Shown piece by piece: positions 35,773 to 44,608 of a stretch of DNA of 64,000 nt. The stretch spans positions 62,001-126,000 of the forward strand of contig JBKQSS010000093.1 of NCBI GenBank assembly GCA_052143535.1, given 5' to 3'. This DNA is from JADGRA01 sp052143535. Lineage in GTDB: Bacteria; Myxococcota; Myxococcia; Myxococcales; Myxococcaceae. The translations under genes and the position numbers were made by a program. How positions within the stretch are numbered: the first letter of the stretch is position 1; every line of letters starts with the position of its first letter. The notes beneath the pieces were generated by a model, which saw nothing but the letters and a program-made list of their open reading frames with translations, ran no database searches and was not told where the DNA came from.

Positions 35773-36549
35773 CTAGTAGCTGTCGCCGCCGCCGCCGCCG
35801 CCACTCTCGCCACCGCCGCCGCCCGAGAAGCCTCCACCCCCGCCGTCGCCTCCGCCCCAACCGCCACCGCCACCTCCGCCCCAGCCACCGCCGCCCCAGA
35901 AGATGGGAAAGGGAAGCCCCCCGCCGCGCCTGCGGCTGCGGGCCACGAGGATGATGACGAAAAGCAGGACGAAGAGGGGACACAACACTCCGAAAAGGTC
36001 CCCCGCCCCCACCGGCGCCACCTGCGGGTCGTTCGGACCGGCGCCCGGCCGGCGGGGCAGGGCGTCCGGGGGCGCTTTGCCCGAGATGGCCTGCATGATG
36101 GAGTCAGTCCCGACTTGCAGCGCCTCGCGGTTGCGGTTCGCCTGCAGGTACGGCTTCATCTTCTGGACGATGCGGAAACTCTCGACGTCCGTGAGGTCCC
36201 CGCCCACGCCCTTGCCGGTGGCAATGAAAACCCGCCGCTCGGTAGGCGCCCAGAGGAGAAGGACGCCGTTGTCCTTGCCCTTCTGACCGATTTTCCACGT
36301 CTGGAAGGTGCCGTAGGCCACGTCCTCGATGGGCTCGCCCCCGAGGGTGGCCGGGATGAAGACGAAGACTTGCGCGCCACTCTCGTGCTCGAACGCGCCC
36401 AGGCGCGCGTCGAGGAACGCTTTGTCCTCCGCGCTTAGCTTCCCGGCCGCGTCGGTGACGTACCCCTGGGGAAGCGGGGGCCGGTAGGCGTACGCCGGGC
36501 TGGACAACACCAGCGCCAGCGCCAGCGGGCGGAGCGCCCGCCGGTCCAT
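35773..36549 (-). CDS. TPM-domain membrane protein with Gly-rich tail
   Basis: 258 aa. Signal peptide (PLALALVLSSPAYA), then the TPM_phosphatase domain (YVTDAAGKLSAEDKAFLDAR, FVFIPATLGGEPIEDVAYGTF, NGVLLLWAPTERRVFIATGKGV), a TM helix (GVLCPLFVLLFVIILVA) and a tail that is almost pure glycine with Trp, Ser and Asp. TPM domains occur in photosystem II repair protein TLP18.3 and in bacterial YgcG-like proteins; the phosphatase activity is debated. The ATG shares its A with the TGA stop of the lemA gene, so translation is coupled. LemA plus TPM is a common genomic pair of unknown role at the cell envelope. Confidence 0.85.
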   Translation of the reverse strand: MDRRALRPLALALVLSSPAYAYRPPLPQGYVTDAAGKLSAEDKAFLDARLGAFEHESGAQVFVFIPATLGGEPIEDVAYGTFQTWKIGQKGKDNGVLLLWAPTERRVFIATGKGVGGDLTDVESFRIVQKMKPYLQANRNREALQVGTDSIMQAISGKAPPDALPRRPGAGPNDPQVAPVGAGDLFGVLCPLFVLLFVIILVARSRRRGGGLPFPIFWGGGGWGGGGGGGWGGGDGGGGGFSGGGGGESGGGGGGDSY

Positions 36550-37151
36550 CAGAATTTCACCTGGGGCGCTGTCTGCGCCTCGGCCGAAGCCGCGAAGTAG
36601 ACGCGCTCCTTGAAGGGCTTGCCCGTCAGCTTGTTGATGGCAATGCCGCGAATTTTCTTTAGCTCGGTGTTGTACTCGGCCACCGCGGCATTGTACTGCT
36701 CGCGCGCGCGGAGAATGCGGTTCTCGGTGCCCTCCAGCTGCACCTGCAGCTCGCGAAAGCCCTGGTTGCTCTTGAGGTCCGGGTAGGCCTCTTGCACCAC
36801 CAGCAAGCGTGACAGAGCCGACTTCAACTCGCCTTGGGCCTTCTCGAAAGCGGCCACCTTGGCCGGGTCGGTGAGGTCGTCTCCGGAGAGCTGGATGGAG
36901 GTGGCTTTGGACCGCGCCTCGATGACCGCCGTCAGTGTCGTCTGCTCCTGCTTCGCGCCGGCCTTGACGGTTTCCACAAGGTTCGGGACAAGGTCCGCCC
37001 GGCGCTGCAGGGCTGCTTGGTAGTCGGCCCAGCGCTGCTCGCAAACTTGGTCCTTGGCGACGAGCACGTCATAGGACTGGCAACCGGTGCCAATCGCCAG
37101 TGAGAGGGCCACCCCAAAGAGGAGAACGGGACGGAGGGTGTAAGTCGTCAT
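36549..37151 (-). CDS. LemA family lipoprotein
   Basis: 200 aa from ATG 37151 (MTTYTLRPVLLFGVALSLAI). A longer open frame begins at 37226 but adds non-conserved residues. The signal ends in a lipobox (AIGTGC), so this LemA is a lipoprotein. Core features: RWADYQAALQRRADLVPNLV with the conserved R-R-x-D-L-V-P-N-L-V, YPDLKSNQGFRELQVQLEGTENRI and YNAAVAEYNTELKK. LemA proteins fold as long helical bundles on the membrane; their function is not established. It leads the lemA-TPM operon. Confidence 0.9.
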   Translation of the reverse strand: MTTYTLRPVLLFGVALSLAIGTGCQSYDVLVAKDQVCEQRWADYQAALQRRADLVPNLVETVKAGAKQEQTTLTAVIEARSKATSIQLSGDDLTDPAKVAAFEKAQGELKSALSRLLVVQEAYPDLKSNQGFRELQVQLEGTENRILRAREQYNAAVAEYNTELKKIRGIAINKLTGKPFKERVYFAASAEAQTAPQVKF

Positions 37152-37293
37152 GTCTCCCACCCTGCGCCCCGGGTGACCTGCCGCGCAACAAAATTTTGCT
37201 CCGCCTGTGCGTCGCCCAGAAGACACCTGTCACCCTCAGTCCCAGCCGGCGCCCGGCACTAAGATGGGAGAGTTTCCCGTAGGAATCCCCTGC

Positions 37294-39279
37294 ATGCGGC
37301 CGGCACTGAAATTCCCGACAAACGCGCCAGCGCCGAAACCGCCGACGGCAGCACCTCAGCCACCCTCCTCCTCGAGCGTGCGCCGGCGCGCGCGACGTAA
37401 ACGGCGCCGGGAGCGCCGCCTGCGTCGCGCCGCACTCGCTGCCCTTTTGGCCGTGGTGCTCGTGCTCGGCTCGCACCTCGCCTTGAATTCGGCCTGGGTC
37501 CGCGAGCGGCTCCAGGCAAAGGTGGAGTCGGCGCTCTCCGCTCGGCTGGGGGAGGTGGAGCTCGGCAGCGGCACCGGCGTGGACTGGACGTTCCGAGTGG
37601 CCTTCGGGCCGGTGCGCATCGCGCCCGTGCCGGGCCAGGGCGTGGTGCTAGAGGTGGAGCGCGTCCGGGTGCGCCCCGCCTGGAGCGCGCTGCTCGCTGG
37701 CCGCCTTGAGCCAGGCGTGGTGCAGCTGCAGACGGTGACGCTGCGGCCTGGCGAGCACCTGGCTGGACTCGAGGCGCTGGCGGCGCGCATTCAGGCGCGC
37801 GCCCACTCGGCAGCGAGCCCCGACGCGGCCGCACCCCAAGGCAGCACGCGAATTCCACGGATGGAAGTCCGGGACCTTCGAGTGGACATGGTCTCCTCGG
37901 CCGATGGGAAACCGCTCGAGCTGGGGACTTGGGACGCGCAGCTGGAAGTCACTGGCGGCTCCGGGGCGCGGGTGGTGGAATTGGCCCTGCAACGGCAGGG
38001 AGGTGGCGAGCTGCGCAGCCTCGCGCGCATGGGCAAAGACGTCCCGGTTCAGCTCGAGGCCTGGCTCACCCTGATGCCGCTCGAGCCGGTGGTGGAGGTG
38101 CTCGGCCACCGCATGGGCTTGCGCGCCACCGCCGGGACGCTCTCCGGACACCTCACCGGGCAGCTCCCGGCCGACCTCCGCCGAGGCGAGGCGAAAGTGG
38201 AAGGCCACCTCGACGGGCTGGTGCTGGAGGGCAAGCGACTGTCCACCGAGCCGGTCGGGCCTTGGCGACTGTCGATGACCGGGGTCTTGGACTTCGAGCG
38301 CCAGACGCGCGAAATCCACCTGCGCGAAGGGCACATTGCCTTCGGCGACAACGACTCCCTGCGGGTGGGCGTCGAGGGAGTCTACGAGGGTCATGCCGGG
38401 GGCCCGACGTTCCGCGCGGAGGCCAAGGTCGACCAGCTGCGCTACCAGGACGCGGTCGACGCGCTGCCGCCCCAGCTGTCTTTGGGCGACGAGGCCCCCC
38501 GCATCCCGGGGCTACTCGATGCCCGCGTCCGCATCTCCGGCCCGGTGCATGAGCCGGAGCGCTGGGCGGTGGAAGCCAAGCTCGACCTCACCGGACTGCG
38601 CGCTGCCTCGAAGAATGTGCCGTTTTTCTTGCGCGGCCCCTTCATCTACCACCCGGTGGACGCGCTCGGCCGCACCCGCGAGCTGTGGGTGGGCCCGAAA
38701 AATCCCTCGTTCGTCTCCTTCGAGGAGCTGCCGCGCTACGTCGGCCGTGCCATTACCACCAGCGAGGATGCCGGCTTCTGGTACCACCCCGGTTTCGACT
38801 TCGACGAGCTCAAAGAGAGCCTCATCGACGCTGCCGAGGGAAGCCGCGTTCGCGGTGCCTCGACGCTGACGCAGCAGCTGGCCAAGAATCTCTTCCTCTC
38901 CCGGGAGAGGACCTACGCCAGGAAAGTGCGGGAGGCGCTCTTCACCCTGGCGCTGGAGGCGGCGCTGCCCAAGTCCCGCCTCTTGGAGATTTACCTCAAC
39001 ATCATCGAGTGGGGCCCCAACCTCTACGGCATCGGCGAAGCCTCGCGGCACTACTTCGGGGTCCCCGCGCGCAACCTGAGCATCCAGCAGGCCGTCTTCT
39101 TGGCCACCATCATCCCCAACCCGGTGAAGTACCACGCCCTCTTCGAGCGGGGCGCTCTCACCGGCAGCTGGGAGCGGCGCACCCGGGACCTCATCTCCAA
39201 AATGCGAGGGGCCGGCTGGATTTCAGTCGCCGAGGCAACTGAGGCGGAGTACGCCCCGTTGCACTTTCGCCGCCCGTAA
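37294..39279 (+). CDS. GT51 peptidoglycan glycosyltransferase with AsmA-like periplasmic region
   Basis: 661 aa from ATG 37294, which has AGGA nine bases upstream; ATG 37264 is possible. A very basic cytoplasmic stretch (RRRARRKRRRERRLRR) precedes a TM helix at residues about 46-65. Residues about 70-440 are beta-rich and AsmA/DUF748-like. The GT51 lipid II polymerase domain spans about 455-640, with TSEDAGFWYHPG (catalytic Glu491), GASTLTQQLAKNLFLSRERT, RKVREALFT and LLEIYLNIIEWGPNLYGIGE. There is no transpeptidase domain, so it is monofunctional. It polymerises glycan strands outside the inner membrane. The AsmA-like insertion could scaffold lipid transport or partner binding; this is inferred. 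Confidence 0.85.
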   Translation: MRPALKFPTNAPAPKPPTAAPQPPSSSSVRRRARRKRRRERRLRRAALAALLAVVLVLGSHLALNSAWVRERLQAKVESALSARLGEVELGSGTGVDWTFRVAFGPVRIAPVPGQGVVLEVERVRVRPAWSALLAGRLEPGVVQLQTVTLRPGEHLAGLEALAARIQARAHSAASPDAAAPQGSTRIPRMEVRDLRVDMVSSADGKPLELGTWDAQLEVTGGSGARVVELALQRQGGGELRSLARMGKDVPVQLEAWLTLMPLEPVVEVLGHRMGLRATAGTLSGHLTGQLPADLRRGEAKVEGHLDGLVLEGKRLSTEPVGPWRLSMTGVLDFERQTREIHLREGHIAFGDNDSLRVGVEGVYEGHAGGPTFRAEAKVDQLRYQDAVDALPPQLSLGDEAPRIPGLLDARVRISGPVHEPERWAVEAKLDLTGLRAASKNVPFFLRGPFIYHPVDALGRTRELWVGPKNPSFVSFEELPRYVGRAITTSEDAGFWYHPGFDFDELKESLIDAAEGSRVRGASTLTQQLAKNLFLSRERTYARKVREALFTLALEAALPKSRLLEIYLNIIEWGPNLYGIGEASRHYFGVPARNLSIQQAVFLATIIPNPVKYHALFERGALTGSWERRTRDLISKMRGAGWISVAEATEAEYAPLHFRRP

Positions 39280-39280
39280 A

Positions 39281-39316
39281 GGGCCCCCAAGGCTCGGCCT
39301 TCCCCCTGTTGGGGCC
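39281..39316 (+). terminator. Two-part hairpin after the GT51 gene
   Basis: AAGGC-TCG-GCCTT at 39289-39301 forms a tight stem-triloop, and GGCCCC (39282-39287) can pair with GGGGCC (39311-39316) outside it. It starts right after the stop codon. No U-tract, so termination strength is uncertain. Confidence 0.45.
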
Positions 39317-39385
39317 GCTGGCGCTGACTGTCGTTGGCCGGGGGGGGGGGCCTTGCGGCCCCCGCCGGCTGCGTTAGGGAGATGC

Positions 39386-39595
39386 ATGATTCAAGGAACG
39401 CTAGACCGCGGTCACGGGCGGGCGGACATCTCCGTCCCGGCCGGATGCCCGCTTTGTGCCGGGGCGCTTGACTTACGCGTCACCGCCACCAGCGCCTTCA
39501 GTTACTGCGGACACTGCCACTGGATTTCCCGGTCGGTGGTTTCCGTCGGACCGAACTCGCTCGACGTCGCCCACCCGCCCGGCGGGGTGGCCTAA
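39386..39595 (+). CDS. Small zinc-ribbon-like protein, 69 aa
   Basis: ATG 39386 follows AGGGAG at good spacing. The product is MIQGTLDRGHGRADISVPAG followed by CPLCAGAL and, 20 residues later, CGHCHW: two C-x2-C pairs as in a zinc ribbon. I recognise no family. Small ribbons like this often bind nucleic acid or RNA polymerase. Its stop overlaps the convergent cobB stop by 4 bp. Confidence rests on the start context and the Cys pairs. Confidence 0.6.
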   Translation: MIQGTLDRGHGRADISVPAGCPLCAGALDLRVTATSAFSYCGHCHWISRSVVSVGPNSLDVAHPPGGVA

Positions 39596-40326
39596 CCGCC
39601 GAGCAGCTGGGGCAAGAGCTCCCCGCTCTTGCCCCGCAGGACGGTGTCAAAGCGCTGCGCGTTGTCGGCCGCCTCGGCATTGAGCAGCCAGCTTCGCGCC
39701 CCCGCCCGCCGCGCCACGTCCACCAGGCCAGCCGCCGGGTACACCCCACCCGAGGTGCCAGCGGCGAGAAACAACAGCGGTGCCCCCTTGGCCTTCTCCA
39801 GGAAGGCTTCAATCGCGGCCAGGTGTCGCTCCTCGAGCATCTCGCCAAACCAGACAATGTGCGGCCGCAGCCGCGCGCCGCAGACGTCACAGCTGGGGAC
39901 GGTGCCGGCCGGGTACACCGTCGTGTCCGGAAATGGCGGTCGGGCGCATTTGCTGCAGCGGCTGGTGAAGAGGTTGCCGTGTAGCTCCACCAACCGGGTG
40001 CTTCCCGCCCGGCGGTGAAGCCCGTCGACGTTTTGGGTGACGAGCAAGAAGCGCTCGCCGAGTCGCGCCTCGACACTGGCCAGGGCAGTGTGGCCGGGGT
40101 TGGGTACCACCTGCTCCGCCCGGGCACGCCGCTCGGAATAGAATTCCCACACCAACGCCGGGTCCGCGTCGAAGCCCTCCGGCGAGGCCACCTGCTCCAC
40201 AGGGAAGGTGCGCCACAGCCCGTCAATGCCCCGAAAGGTGGGGACGCCGCTCTCCGCCGAAACGCCGGCGCCGGTCAGCACCAAGAGCCAGCTCCGGTCA
40301 TCCAGCGGCAGCGGCACGGCAGACAT
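39592..40326 (-). CDS. cobB: NAD-dependent protein deacylase (sirtuin, class III)
   Basis: 244 aa. Sirtuin motifs: TGAGVSAESGVPTFRG (NAD loop), VTQNVDGLHRRAGS, catalytic His116 in VELHG, a structural zinc with C124-x2-C127 and C146-x2-C149, and IVWFGEM. Y63-S-E-R66 matches the Tyr-x-x-Arg pair that in CobB and SIRT5 binds the carboxylate of succinyl-lysine, so this enzyme should remove succinyl or malonyl as well as acetyl groups from lysines, consuming NAD. Cytoplasmic regulator of metabolic enzymes such as acetyl-CoA synthetase. ATG 40326. Confidence 0.92.
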   Translation of the reverse strand: MSAVPLPLDDRSWLLVLTGAGVSAESGVPTFRGIDGLWRTFPVEQVASPEGFDADPALVWEFYSERRARAEQVVPNPGHTALASVEARLGERFLLVTQNVDGLHRRAGSTRLVELHGNLFTSRCSKCARPPFPDTTVYPAGTVPSCDVCGARLRPHIVWFGEMLEERHLAAIEAFLEKAKGAPLLFLAAGTSGGVYPAAGLVDVARRAGARSWLLNAEAADNAQRFDTVLRGKSGELLPQLLGG

Positions 40327-40497
40327 GCTTCTCTGTAGCCTAGCGAAGAAGCCAGACAGCGGCGTCGGCCGCTGCTGGGCATGGGGTTTTCTCTCCGGCC
40401 GGGGCCCCGCCGGCTCGCGATTCTTCGCCGCCGGACCTTCTCCAGGGCAGTCGCCAGGGGTGCCCGGTTGGAGCCTGCCCCGCCCCCCCTCCGGCGT

Positions 40498-41706
40498 CTA
40501 GCGCCGGGCCGCGGCCTCTTTCCGCCCGCCGCCGCGCGTGAGGTGGCCCACCGCCTCCCCGAGCCCCTCCACGGTGAGGGGAAACATCGGGAAGAGGCCG
40601 CGCAGCGTGCGGATGGTGGGCGACCACCAGCTCGCCGCAGGCTCGGGGTTGAGCCAGGCGCTTCGCTCGAAGTGTTGTGCCAGTTGCATCATCCACACCA
40701 CGCCCTCGACGCCGTCGGCCGTGTAGCGTCCCTGGGCGCCAGTGCGCAGCATCAGCTCGTAGGGTGCCATCAGCGCGTCTCCCACCAGCACCAGCTTCCA
40801 GTGCGGCCCGCAGTCGCCGAGCAACTCGGGAACGCTCAGCGGCTCGCCGAAGCCTTCGGTGCGGTACACCGAGCCATAGATGCAGTTGTGAAAGTAGTAG
40901 GTGCGGAGCTCCCGAAAGTGGGTGGCCTTCCTTGCGGCGCTGAAGAGGCGGTTCACCAGGTGGGCATGCGGCGTCATGGAGCCGCCGACGTCCATCAGCA
41001 GCAGCACGCGGGTGCTCGGCTTGCGCGGCGGACGAAGGACAACCTCCAGCTCGCCCCCATTCTTCGCTGTGGTGTCGATGGTGGCCTCGAGGTCCAGCTC
41101 GTCCAAGGCACCCTCCCGTTGGAAGGCGCGCAGCTTGCGGAGCGCAACGGCCAGCGAGCGCGTGTCCAGGACGCGGTCGTCGCGGTACCCGCGGTACAGC
41201 CGGGCGTCGGCCGTCTTCATCGCCCCACGGCGGCCGGCCGCACCGTCGGACGCTTCGCCGCCCTCGCCTTGAGGGCCGGCCCCCTGGGCGGCTCCGTCCT
41301 GGGCCTGGCCTGGCGCCTTGTCCTGCCCCCGGCGGCGCTGCAGCGTCCGCATCCGCGCCTCGAAGAGTTGCCGGAGCGCCTCGGGCTCGAGCGCCGCGAG
41401 CGCTGCGGCCTCTTCGGGCGTGCGCTGGCCGCCCTCTGTCGCCTGGGCTGTTTCCAGCCATCCGAGCAGCTCCTCGAAGAGGGCATTTCCGGCGTCTTCC
41501 ACGCCCTTGAAGTGCGCGAGGAAAGCCTGGTCGAAGGCGTCGAGGTGCGCCTCGTTGTGGATGAGGAGGGCACGGGCCACCTGGTAGAAGCCGTCCAACG
41601 AGCTGTCGTGCAGCCCGGCGTGCAGCGCCTGGGCCAGGGCCACCGCCTCCTGGGTGCCGACCGGCACCTTTCGGCGGCGAAGCTCGTAGAGGAAGCCGAC
41701 AAACAT
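40498..41706 (-). CDS. VWA (CoxE-like) protein paired with MoxR ATPase
   Basis: 402 aa from ATG 41706 (MFVGFLYELRRRKVPVGTQE). The first 100 residues are the helical CoxE/COG3825 N-terminus, followed by a low-complexity Gly/Gln linker (residues about 125-165). The VWA domain contains the MIDAS start LLLMDVGGSMTPH (residues 236-246); the usual D-x-S-x-S appears as D-x-G-x-S, common in this group. Its partner, the MoxR-type AAA+ gene, ends 7 bp upstream in the same operon. MoxR/VWA pairs remodel or metallate target enzymes; CoxD/CoxE mature the Mo-Cu site of CO dehydrogenase. Whether this pair serves the CODH operon at 53-59 kb is open. Confidence 0.85.
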   Translation of the reverse strand: MFVGFLYELRRRKVPVGTQEAVALAQALHAGLHDSSLDGFYQVARALLIHNEAHLDAFDQAFLAHFKGVEDAGNALFEELLGWLETAQATEGGQRTPEEAAALAALEPEALRQLFEARMRTLQRRRGQDKAPGQAQDGAAQGAGPQGEGGEASDGAAGRRGAMKTADARLYRGYRDDRVLDTRSLAVALRKLRAFQREGALDELDLEATIDTTAKNGGELEVVLRPPRKPSTRVLLLMDVGGSMTPHAHLVNRLFSAARKATHFRELRTYYFHNCIYGSVYRTEGFGEPLSVPELLGDCGPHWKLVLVGDALMAPYELMLRTGAQGRYTADGVEGVVWMMQLAQHFERSAWLNPEPAASWWSPTIRTLRGLFPMFPLTVEGLGEAVGHLTRGGGRKEAAARR

Positions 41707-41713
41707 GACTGGC

Positions 41714-42556
41714 TCAGGCCCGGGGCCGACGCCCGGCGGCCAGGGACTCCTGAAAGACGAGGAGGTCCTGCTCGCGTTTGAGCAGAGCGCCCACAAAGGG
41801 CAGCGCCTCGTCCAGCTTCAGCTCTTTCACTCCGGCGGACTTGAGCACCGCCAGCCAATCGACGAGCTCGCTGGTGCTCGGACGCTTGCGCAGCCGCGTC
41901 AAGTCGCGCAGCTGGTAGAAGACGTCGAGCGCCTGCTCCACCAGGGCCTCCTCCAGCTTCGGGTGGTGGACTTGCACAATCCGCTCCATCAGCTCCCGGT
42001 CCGGAAAGTCGATGAAGTGGAAGACACACCGGCGGAGAAACGCGTCGGGTAGCTCTTTCTCGTTGTTGCTCGTCACCACCACCACCGGACGAGCCTGAGC
42101 CTCCACCTCCTCGTCTGTCTCCAGAATGCGGAAGCGCATGCGGTCCAGCTCATGGAGCAAGTCGTTGGGGAATTCGAGGTCGGCCTTGTCCACTTCATCG
42201 ATGAGCAGCACCACCCGTTCGGCGCTCCGGAAAGCCTCCCCGAGCGGTCCGAAGCGGATGTAGCGACGGATGTCCCGCACGTCGCCGTCGCCGAAGCGAC
42301 TGTCATAGAGGCGTTGCACGGTGTCGTAGACGTAAAGCCCGTCCTGTGCCCGGGTGGTGCTTTTCACGTTCCAGGTGAGGAGCCGCAGGCCGAGCGCCCC
42401 TGAAATGGCCTCGGCCAGGAGCGTCTTGCCAGTGCCAGGTTCGCCCTTCACCAGCAGCGGACGTTCGAGTGCCAGAGCACAATTCACTGCAGCCTGAAGG
42501 GTGGGGCTGGTGAGGTAGCGGTGGGTCCCGGTGAAGCGGCGGAAGCGGTCGGTCAT
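41714..42556 (-). CDS. MoxR-family AAA+ ATPase
   Basis: 280 aa from ATG 42556 (MTDRFRRFTGTHRYLTS). Walker A GEPGTGKT at residues 38-45, Walker B VVLLIDEVDKAD, sensor VVVVTSNNEKELPDAFLRRC, and an arginine-finger region within the same AAA+ core. The compact layout with a short lid fits the MoxR/CoxD subgroup. Its start overlaps the upstream hydrolase stop (ATGA), and the VWA gene follows. Together they should form an ATPase-VWA chaperone that unfolds a segment of a client protein to allow cofactor insertion or assembly. Confidence 0.9.
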   Translation of the reverse strand: MTDRFRRFTGTHRYLTSPTLQAAVNCALALERPLLVKGEPGTGKTLLAEAISGALGLRLLTWNVKSTTRAQDGLYVYDTVQRLYDSRFGDGDVRDIRRYIRFGPLGEAFRSAERVVLLIDEVDKADLEFPNDLLHELDRMRFRILETDEEVEAQARPVVVVTSNNEKELPDAFLRRCVFHFIDFPDRELMERIVQVHHPKLEEALVEQALDVFYQLRDLTRLRKRPSTSELVDWLAVLKSAGVKELKLDEALPFVGALLKREQDLLVFQESLAAGRRPRA

Positions 42557-43299
42557 GGGGCGTCGTCCAGCAGTGAAAGGAGCAATGCGCCGAGTCGGTT
42601 GAGCGCCTCCTCGGGGATGGTGTGAGGGCCGTCGAAAGGCAGGAAGTCCACCTTCAGGCCGGCCTCTTGGAGCAAGTCGCGCAACGCCTCGGCGCCGGCG
42701 AACGGGAGGATGGGGTCCTGCCGACCGTGGGACTGCAGCACCCGAAGGCCTTGCCGCCGCCCGGCGCGGCTGCGCCATTCCGCCTCGGCGGTGAGGGTTC
42801 CGGACAGAATGACGAGGGCCGCCGGCGCCTCATCCTGGCGCAGCGCGAGGTCCGTGGTCACCATCGCCCCCTGGCTGAAGCCGCCCAGCACCACCTGTTG
42901 AGAGGAGAGGCCGGACGTCTGCATCAGCACCTCGACGCAGCCGGCCAGCTGGCGCCGGGCGTGAGCCAGGCCGTCCGGGACACGCGCCCGCAGCTCGGCG
43001 CGCCCCTCCGCGCCGCCGGCGCGCAGCGCGAGGTTGGCCTCCCAGTCGACCGGCCACCAGGCCCGTGCCTCGCCTCCGGCGAACTCCGCTAGGGACAAGG
43101 GCGCCGCCGGGAAGACGAAGCGCACGCGGCTCCCCAAGCCAGGCGCCCTGGCCAGGAGGTCTGGCGCCAGCGGAACCAGGTCCGAGCCCGAGGCGCCGTA
43201 GCCATGGCACAGCACCACGGCCAGCTCTGGGCGCACGCTTGCATCCGCCTGTACCACTCGCGCCTCCAGAGGCCCGAGCCGCGTCGCGATGTCCACCAT
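42553..43299 (-). CDS. Phospholipase/carboxylesterase-type alpha/beta-hydrolase
   Basis: 248 aa from ATG 43299 (MVDIATRLGPLEARVV). Elements: VVLCHGYGASGSDLVPLAP (oxyanion region), RFVFPAAP, the nucleophile elbow VVLGGFSQGAMVT with Ser142, SHGRQDPILPF (Asp) and FDGPHTIPEE (His). It matches COG0400/PF02230 esterases such as YpfH, which act on short acyl esters or lysophospholipids. First gene of the hydrolase-moxR-VWA operon, overlapping moxR by 4 bp. Its relation to MoxR is unclear. Confidence 0.87.
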   Translation of the reverse strand: MVDIATRLGPLEARVVQADASVRPELAVVLCHGYGASGSDLVPLAPDLLARAPGLGSRVRFVFPAAPLSLAEFAGGEARAWWPVDWEANLALRAGGAEGRAELRARVPDGLAHARRQLAGCVEVLMQTSGLSSQQVVLGGFSQGAMVTTDLALRQDEAPAALVILSGTLTAEAEWRSRAGRRQGLRVLQSHGRQDPILPFAGAEALRDLLQEAGLKVDFLPFDGPHTIPEEALNRLGALLLSLLDDAP

Positions 43300-43408
43300 G
43301 TGCCGGCCGACCCTCGCCGAGGGGCGGCCGCGGCGCAAGAGGGCGCTGCGAAGCGCACCGCTCGACGCCGCCCGGGCAGCGCTGCTATGGCCCACCGCCC
43401 AAACTGCC

Positions 43409-44608
43409 ATGACCGAGACACACGTCCTCGTCACCGTCACCGGCCCGGACCATCCGGGCATTACCGCCCGCCTCACCGGCCTCATCGCCGAGGCCGAAGC
43501 GCAGCTGCTCGACATCGAGCAGGTGGTGGTCCAGGGCCAGCTGACGCTGGCCTTCCTGGTGGCGTTGAAGGCCGACCGAGGGCTGCTCAAGGAGTTGCTC
43601 TTCGCGGCCAAGTCCTTGGGGGTAGAGCTGGACTTCGCCCCCGTCGACGCGAGCGCGGCCGTGGAGCAGCCCGGCCAGCGTTATGTGGCGACCGCCATTG
43701 GCCCCCGCCTTGGGGCTCGGGAGCTTTTCCAAGTCTCCTCGGCTCTCGCTGCCCACGGGGCCAACATCGAGAGAATCCACCGGCTTTCGCAAGGCGAGCT
43801 TGGCTCGGTGGAAATCCAGCTTGGGCTGCCATCCGGGCAGGACCCCGAGCCGCTGAAGCGTGCCCTTCTCGAGCTGGCCATGCGCGGCACCTTCGACGTG
43901 GCGCTCCAGCGGGAGGGCATTTTCCGGCGCAGCAAGCGCCTCGTTGTCATGGACATGGACAGCACGCTCATTCGCATTGAAGTCATCGACGAGCTGGCGC
44001 GCGCGGCGGGCGTGGCGGAGCAGGTGCGAGCCATCACCGAGCGGGCGATGCAGGGGGAGATGGACTACGACGACTCCCTGCGCCAGCGGCTCAAGCTACT
44101 GGAAGGCTTGGACGTCGGCGTGCTGCGGCGCCTGGCGGCGGAGCTCCCGCTGACCGAAGGCGCGGAAACGATGGTGCGAGTGCTGCAGCGGCTCGGGTAC
44201 CGCATTGCCGTCATTTCGGGCGGCTTCTCCATCGCCTCGGACGCTCTCAAAGCGCGCCTTGGCCTCGACTACGCCTACGCCAACACCCTCGAGGTGGTCC
44301 ACGGCAAGCTCACCGGCCGTGTGGTGGGGCCCATCGTCAACGCCCAGCGCAAGGCCGAGCTGCTGGAAACCATTGCCCAGGCCGAGGGCGTGCTGCTCGA
44401 CCAAGTCATCGCCGTCGGCGACGGGGCCAACGACTTGCTGATGCTCGAGCGCGCCGGGTTGGGCATTGCCTTCCACGCCAAGCGAAAACTGCGAGAGGCA
44501 GCCGACACCTCCATCACCGCCGCGGGGCTGGACGCGATTCTCTACCTCTTGGGCATCAGCGCTCGGGAACTGCGCGAGGTGAGCGGCGAATTCATGGCAA
44601 CTCCCTAG
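43409..44608 (+). CDS. serB: Phosphoserine phosphatase SerB with two ACT domains
   Basis: 399 aa from ATG 43409 (MTETHVLVTVTGPDHPGITA). Two ACT-like regulatory domains cover residues about 1-160 (the VTVTGPDHPGI start and ELFQVSSALAAHGANIERIH). The HAD phosphatase follows: KRLVVMDMDSTLI with nucleophile Asp182 and acid Asp184, AVISGGFSIASD, and AVGDGANDLLMLERAGLGIAFHAK. It catalyses the last step of L-serine synthesis, phosphoserine to serine. The tandem ACT layout resembles mycobacterial and proteobacterial SerB, where serine can modulate activity. Divergent from the hydrolase-moxR operon. Confidence 0.95.
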   Translation: MTETHVLVTVTGPDHPGITARLTGLIAEAEAQLLDIEQVVVQGQLTLAFLVALKADRGLLKELLFAAKSLGVELDFAPVDASAAVEQPGQRYVATAIGPRLGARELFQVSSALAAHGANIERIHRLSQGELGSVEIQLGLPSGQDPEPLKRALLELAMRGTFDVALQREGIFRRSKRLVVMDMDSTLIRIEVIDELARAAGVAEQVRAITERAMQGEMDYDDSLRQRLKLLEGLDVGVLRRLAAELPLTEGAETMVRVLQRLGYRIAVISGGFSIASDALKARLGLDYAYANTLEVVHGKLTGRVVGPIVNAQRKAELLETIAQAEGVLLDQVIAVGDGANDLLMLERAGLGIAFHAKRKLREAADTSITAAGLDAILYLLGISARELREVSGEFMATP

